This document shows positions 5,734 through 9,199 of a DNA stretch of 9,199 bases, one piece after another; within the stretch, counting starts at the first letter, position 1; each line of letters begins with the position of its first letter. The stretch lies in the NCBI GenBank assembly GCA_012744295.1, contig JAAYIB010000182.1:1-9199 (forward strand), read 5' to 3'. Source of the stretch: Acholeplasmataceae bacterium. GTDB taxonomy: Bacteria > Bacillota > Negativicutes > Acidaminococcales > Acidaminococcaceae. The notes beneath the pieces were generated by a model that did no database searches, was not told the DNA's origin, and saw only the letters and a list, made by a program, of their open reading frames with translations. Made by a program: the position numbers and the translations under genes.

Positions 5734-6993
5734 TCAGGATGCCGAATCCTCCTTGGCCTTTTCCATAACCAATTTGGGCGGCTTATGCTCTCTGACTACT
5801 TCCTCGGTCACAACGCACTTTTTGACATCTTCCCGGGAAGGAACTTCGTACATGACGTCTCGCATGATTTTTTCTATTATGGCACGCAAGCCGCGCGCTC
5901 CCGCACTTCTTTTGATTGCCTCCTCGGCAATCGCTCTCAGTGCTCCTTCTTCAAAAACAAGCTCCACCTTGTCCATCGCCAGAAAATGCTCGTATTGTTT
6001 AATCAATGCATTCTTAGGCTCTTTCAGAATGCGAATCAAGGCTTCCTCGTCAAGCGAATCCAAGGTAACCACGACCGGCAGTCTGCCTGCGAACTCCGGA
6101 ATGAGACCGAACTTCATCAGATCTTCGGGCAGTACCTTTCTTAGCAGTGAATCAATTTTCTGTTCTTCCTTGGTTTTTATTTCGGCTCCAAAGCCCATGC
6201 TTTTTTTGCCGATCCGGGCGCCGATGATGTTTTCAAGCCCGGCAAAAGCGCCGCCGCAGATAAACAGAATGTTCGTTGTATCAATCTGGATAAACTCCTG
6301 GTGCGGATGCTTGCGACCGCCTTGCGGCGGTACGCTGGCAACCGTGCCTTCTAAAATTTTCAAAAGAGCCTGCTGGACGCCCTCGCCGGAGACGTCCCTC
6401 GTTATCGAGGGATTTTCCGATTTGCGGGAGATCTTGTCGATTTCATCGATATAGATGATGCCGCGCTCTGCTCTTTCGATATCAAAGTCGGCGTTCTGAA
6501 TCAGTCTCAGGAGTATATTTTCCACGTCCTCGCCCACATAGCCCGCCTCGGTTAGGGCCGTTGCGTCCGCAATGGCAAAAGGAACGTCTAAGATCTTAGC
6601 CAGGGTTTGAGCCAGGAGCGTCTTACCGCTGCCGGTCGGCCCAAGCATCAGAATGTTGGACTTTTGCAGTTCAACCTCGTCATTCTTGTGCTGCATTTCG
6701 TAGTTAATTCGTTTATAGTGATTATACACGGCCACGGCCAGTGTTTTTTTGGCGTCATCCTGACCTATGACATACTGGTCGAGAATGTCCTTTATTTCCT
6801 GTGGCTTTGGCAAGTCTCCGTTTCCACTCTGCGGCTGTGTGCTGAATTCTTCGGCCAGCATTTCGTTGCAGACCTCTATACACTCATCACAGATAAAGAC
6901 GTTGTGGCCCGCAACCAGCTTTCGCACTTGCCCCTGCTTCTTTCCGCAGAAAGAACAGGTGTAGCCGTTATCGTTCCCATCGCCGATTTTCAT
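5734..6993 (-). CDS. clpX: ATP-dependent Clp protease ATP-binding subunit ClpX
   Basis: AAA+ unfoldase that recognises tagged substrates and threads them into ClpP; 419 aa, the usual length. Seen: N-terminal C4 zinc-binding domain with Cys13, Cys16, Cys35 and Cys38; Walker A GPTGSGKT (118-125); pore loop GYVG (151-154); Walker B IIYIDEID (179-186); RKH loop (227-229); the ClpP-docking loop, here MGF (266-268) in place of the more usual IGF or LGF; sensor-2 GARGLR (365-370). ATG 6993-6991 has AAGGAGAG a few bases upstream. It follows clpP after a 17-nt gap, so the protease and its unfoldase are co-transcribed. Confidence 0.97.
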   Translation of the reverse strand: MKIGDGNDNGYTCSFCGKKQGQVRKLVAGHNVFICDECIEVCNEMLAEEFSTQPQSGNGDLPKPQEIKDILDQYVIGQDDAKKTLAVAVYNHYKRINYEMQHKNDEVELQKSNILMLGPTGSGKTLLAQTLAKILDVPFAIADATALTEAGYVGEDVENILLRLIQNADFDIERAERGIIYIDEIDKISRKSENPSITRDVSGEGVQQALLKILEGTVASVPPQGGRKHPHQEFIQIDTTNILFICGGAFAGLENIIGARIGKKSMGFGAEIKTKEEQKIDSLLRKVLPEDLMKFGLIPEFAGRLPVVVTLDSLDEEALIRILKEPKNALIKQYEHFLAMDKVELVFEEGALRAIAEEAIKRSAGARGLRAIIEKIMRDVMYEVPSREDVKKCVVTEEVVREHKPPKLVMEKAKEDSAS

Positions 6994-7010
6994 AATTCTC
7001 TCCTTGCGCC

Positions 7011-7625
7011 TTAAATTTTACCCTTCGCTACGCTTCCTGCCGTTTTGCGCGTCAGGACCTCATCAACCAGACCATAGGCTTTGGCTTCTTTCGCAGTCAG
7101 GTAATAATCGCGCTCTGTATCAAGCTGTATTTTTTCTTTTTTCTGGCCCGTATGCTCCGCCATGATGCTGTTCATTTCTTCGCGGATGCGCAAGATTTCC
7201 CTGGCATGGATTTCTATTTCCGTCGCCTGGCCCTGGGTACCGCCCAGAGGTTGGTGAATCATGACGCGTGCATAGGGAAGTGTGAAACGTTTGCCCTTAG
7301 TTCCCGCCGCAAGGAGCAAGGAAGCCATGCTGGCAGCCATGCCCATGCAGATTGTTGAAACATCGGGCTTGATGTACTGCATTGTGTCGTAAATCGCCAT
7401 GCCGGCGCTGACACTGCCGCCCGGACTGTTGATGTAAAGATGTATATCCTTGTTCGGGTCCTCGGCTTCCAGAAACAAAAGCTGGGCAATGATGAGATTT
7501 GCCATGTTATCATCAATTGTTCCTGTGACGAAAATAATTCTGTCTTTCAGCAAGCGCGAATAAATATCATAGGAACGCTCGCCGCGACTGGACTGTTCGA
7601 CAACGATAGGCACAAAATTCATCAT
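7011..7625 (-). CDS. clpP: ATP-dependent Clp protease proteolytic subunit ClpP
   Basis: Barrel-forming serine peptidase of the ClpXP/ClpCP machines; 204 aa. Catalytic triad visible: Ser99 in GMAASMASLL, His124 in MIHQPLGG and Asp173 in ERDYYLTA. NSPGGSVSAG (66-75) forms the oxyanion region. Two ATG codons are adjacent (7625 and 7622); the first is kept because GAAGGGG ends about 8 nt upstream of it. It lies 32 nt after tig and 17 nt before clpX. In Bacillus subtilis clpP is at a separate locus, whereas tig-clpP-clpX linkage is common in Clostridia and Proteobacteria (family knowledge). Confidence 0.97.
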   Translation of the reverse strand: MMNFVPIVVEQSSRGERSYDIYSRLLKDRIIFVTGTIDDNMANLIIAQLLFLEAEDPNKDIHLYINSPGGSVSAGMAIYDTMQYIKPDVSTICMGMAASMASLLLAAGTKGKRFTLPYARVMIHQPLGGTQGQATEIEIHAREILRIREEMNSIMAEHTGQKKEKIQLDTERDYYLTAKEAKAYGLVDEVLTRKTAGSVAKGKI

Positions 7626-7657
7626 TTATCACACCCCTTCAGTGTTTGGTGAAATTT

Positions 7658-8941
7658 CTATTTCGCCGCGCCGTCAAGCACAACGCCGGCCGCCTTGCGG
7701 CGCAGGATGTTGGCAAGCAAAAGACCCATGTTGCCGTTCGTTGAAATAATTTTCTTGACGTCTTCAACGCTGGCGTTATTTTGGCCGGCAATACCGGCAA
7801 GCTCCGCGTCAACGTCTTCCATGCCTACCTGGATGTTTTCGGCTTTTGCAATGGCGTCAAGCACGAGATCGGTCTTTACGTTCACAAGAGCTGTTTCCTT
7901 ATAGGTGTCACGAAGTTTTTCCATGTCCATGCCTGTATATTGCATATAAGTTTCAAGATTCATCTTGCGGCTTTCCAAATTCATTTTCAGTTCGTCAACC
8001 ATTTGGCTGACACGGTCCTCAACCATAATTTCCGGCACTTCGAATTCCGCATTGGCAACCGCGGCCTGAATCAGTCCTTTTTCATAATCTGCCTTGGCCT
8101 GCTCCTCTGCTTGCTTCTGCATTCTCTCCCTGTAGCTGGCTTTTAGTTCTTCCAAGGTTTTGAAATCGCTGTTGGCAGATACGAATTCATCTGTCAATTC
8201 CGGCAGTTCCTTGCGTTTTACATCCTGTACGTTGACTTTGAAGACAGCTTTCTTGCCGGCCAGTTCCTTGACAAAATATTCCTCGGGGAACGTAACATCG
8301 ACATCTGTCGAATCGCCTGCCTTCAAGCCCAGAAGCTGGTCTTCAAAACCGGGAATGAAACTGCCTGAGCCCACTTCAAGAGGATAGCCTTTGCCTTCAC
8401 CGCCGCTGAACGGTTCGCCGTCAACAGTGCCGGCGAAGTCAATGATCGCAAAATCGCCCTTCATGATAACGGCTTCAGGCGCCACAACCATCTTGGCTCC
8501 GCGCTTGCGCAGCTCTTCAACGGCTTCGTTCACTTGTTCCTCGGTAATTTCCGGCTCTTTTCTTTCAACGGAAAGGCCCTTGTATTCTCCCAGCTTCGGC
8601 TCGGGCCTCAGCATGATTGAAAGTACGAGCTCCATGTCCTGATTTTCTTCGAATTTCGACTCCTTCAAAGTGGGGTCGCTGACCGGAATCAATTTCTCGT
8701 CGGCCATCGCCTTGCGGAAACAATCATTGGCCAGTATTTCGAAAGCTTCCTGCTTGATAGCTTCCTTTCCTACCTGCAGTTCCAAAATCCTGCGGGGTGC
8801 CTTGCCTTTGCGAAAACCGGGAATGTTGACCTGAGAAGCTATCTTCTGTACTGCTTTGGCAAAACCCTTGTTAACTTCTCCTGCCGGCAGATTGATTTTT
8901 AAAGTAGCCTCATTGCCAACTCTTTCTACGGATACGTTCAT
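7658..8941 (-). CDS. tig: Trigger factor, ribosome-associated chaperone and prolyl isomerase
   Basis: First chaperone to meet nascent chains at the ribosomal exit tunnel, with peptidyl-prolyl isomerase activity; 427 aa, typical length. Three domains are visible: an N-terminal ribosome-binding domain (1 to about 145) with the signature GFRKGKAP (42-49); an FKBP-type isomerase domain (about 160-243) with GDFAIIDFAGTVDGEPF at its start and FIPGFEDQLLGLKAGD in its middle; and a charged helical C-terminal chaperone domain (about 250-427). ATG 8941-8939 is preceded by AAGGAGGC (8958-8951). As first gene of tig-clpP-clpX it has a clear promoter upstream and links folding with proteolysis. Confidence 0.97.
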   Translation of the reverse strand: MNVSVERVGNEATLKINLPAGEVNKGFAKAVQKIASQVNIPGFRKGKAPRRILELQVGKEAIKQEAFEILANDCFRKAMADEKLIPVSDPTLKESKFEENQDMELVLSIMLRPEPKLGEYKGLSVERKEPEITEEQVNEAVEELRKRGAKMVVAPEAVIMKGDFAIIDFAGTVDGEPFSGGEGKGYPLEVGSGSFIPGFEDQLLGLKAGDSTDVDVTFPEEYFVKELAGKKAVFKVNVQDVKRKELPELTDEFVSANSDFKTLEELKASYRERMQKQAEEQAKADYEKGLIQAAVANAEFEVPEIMVEDRVSQMVDELKMNLESRKMNLETYMQYTGMDMEKLRDTYKETALVNVKTDLVLDAIAKAENIQVGMEDVDAELAGIAGQNNASVEDVKKIISTNGNMGLLLANILRRKAAGVVLDGAAK

Positions 8942-9039
8942 TATAAAAAAGCCTCCTTAAAATATGTCGATTTATCATTTTGTGTCTTGGTTAAAACTGC
9001 AGCGGGTTCTATTAATTCTTTGTAAAAACCGCTCATAGT

Positions 9040-9068
9040 ATCATATCACAAAGTCACATCTTTGACAA
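9040..9068 (-). promoter_or_regulatory. tig-clpP-clpX promoter
   Basis: On the minus strand TTGTCA (9068-9063), a 17-bp spacer and TATGAT (9045-9040) form a near-consensus promoter. Expected start near 9033, leaving a leader of about 90 nt to the tig ATG. TGTCA/TGACA half-sites recur around the -35 region. No riboswitch or T-box was recognised in the leader. Confidence 0.8.
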
Positions 9069-9115
9069 GGCACTGTCACCTTGATCGTATGACAGAGCCA
9101 ACGCGGCAAACAGCT

Positions 9116-9143
9116 AAAAAAAGCTTCCTCACAAAGAGGAAGC
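9116..9143 (-). terminator. Intrinsic terminator after tRNA-Gly
   Basis: On the minus strand GCTTCCTC (9143-9136) pairs perfectly with GAGGAAGC (9130-9123) around a 5-nt loop, followed by seven T (9122-9116). It ends the tRNA transcript and insulates the tig promoter that begins about 50 nt further on. Confidence 0.93.
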
Positions 9144-9155
9144 CTCATTTTGAAG

Positions 9156-9199
9156 TGGAGCGGAAAACGAGATTCGAACTCGCGACCCCCGCCTTGGCA
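9156..9199 (-). tRNA. tRNA-Gly(GCC), 3' part (cut by window edge)
   Basis: Read on the minus strand the fragment starts at the anticodon loop, TGCCAA with anticodon GCC (9198-9196). It continues through the variable region and a T-arm GCGAG-TTCGAAT-CTCGT, the acceptor strand TTTCCGC, discriminator T and an encoded CCA ending at 9156. The GCC anticodon and U73 discriminator both fit tRNA-Gly. The D-arm and 5' acceptor strand (expected GCGGAAA) lie outside the window; more tRNAs may precede it. Confidence 0.93.

Noticed and set aside
9052..9068. CtsR operator at the tig promoter
   Set aside because: Only one half resembles the GGTCAAA heptad; the second half is inverted (TGTGACT), so the direct-repeat requirement is not met.
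1..9199. CRISPR array, insertion sequence, attachment site or phage gene
   Set aside because: No regularly spaced direct repeats, transposase-like ORF, target-site duplication or integrase was seen in either strand. The tRNA-Gly 3' end is followed by its terminator and tig, with no sign of integration.

Overview
The window looks like a chromosomal segment of a low-to-mid G+C Gram-positive-lineage bacterium (Bacillota). Three things point there: the protein-quality-control cluster tig-clpP-clpX-lon-ysxC, strong AGGAGG-type ribosome binding sites, and consensus sigma-A-like promoters with 17-bp spacers. The gene order and protein flavour would suit a Negativicutes or Clostridia relative, but that placement is inference and no species is claimed. 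Every supported gene lies on the minus strand, so transcription runs from the right end to the left end.

Right end (9199 to 8942): the 3' part of a tRNA-Gly(GCC) with encoded CCA, a strong intrinsic terminator, then a promoter (TTGTCA-17 bp-TATGAT) for the next operon. 8941 to 5734: tig (trigger factor), clpP and clpX, closely spaced and presumably one transcript. Trigger factor receives nascent chains at the ribosome; ClpX unfolds tagged or damaged proteins and feeds them to ClpP. 5733 to 5605: an imperfect GC-rich hairpin and a possible extended -10 promoter. 5604 to 1579: lon (ATP-dependent protease), ysxC/engB (ribosome-assembly GTPase) and an AbrB-duplication-family membrane protein. These three are packed with 1-nt spacing and a 4-nt overlap, so they are probably translationally coupled.

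1578 to 1052 has no protein-coding gene. It holds a complete minus-strand RNA unit: a perfect consensus promoter (TTGACA-17-TATAAT), a compact cobalamin riboswitch aptamer (about 133 nt) and a strong intrinsic terminator. About 90 nt further on, past a weaker hairpin, is a second strong terminator. No B12-related gene follows, so this is an apparent orphan riboswitch and the most interesting item in the window.

Left end (1105 to 1): a metal-resistance operon with its own promoter. A perfect CsoR-type inverted repeat (TATCCCCC-N3-GGGGGATA) fills the spacer between -35 and -10. It is followed by a CsoR-family repressor with the Cys-His-Cys ligand set and then by the N-terminal 251 residues of a P1B-type heavy-metal ATPase that runs off the window. 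The ATPase looks more like the Zn/Cd/Co exporters than CopA, which is a mild mismatch with the Cu(I)-like ligand set of the repressor.
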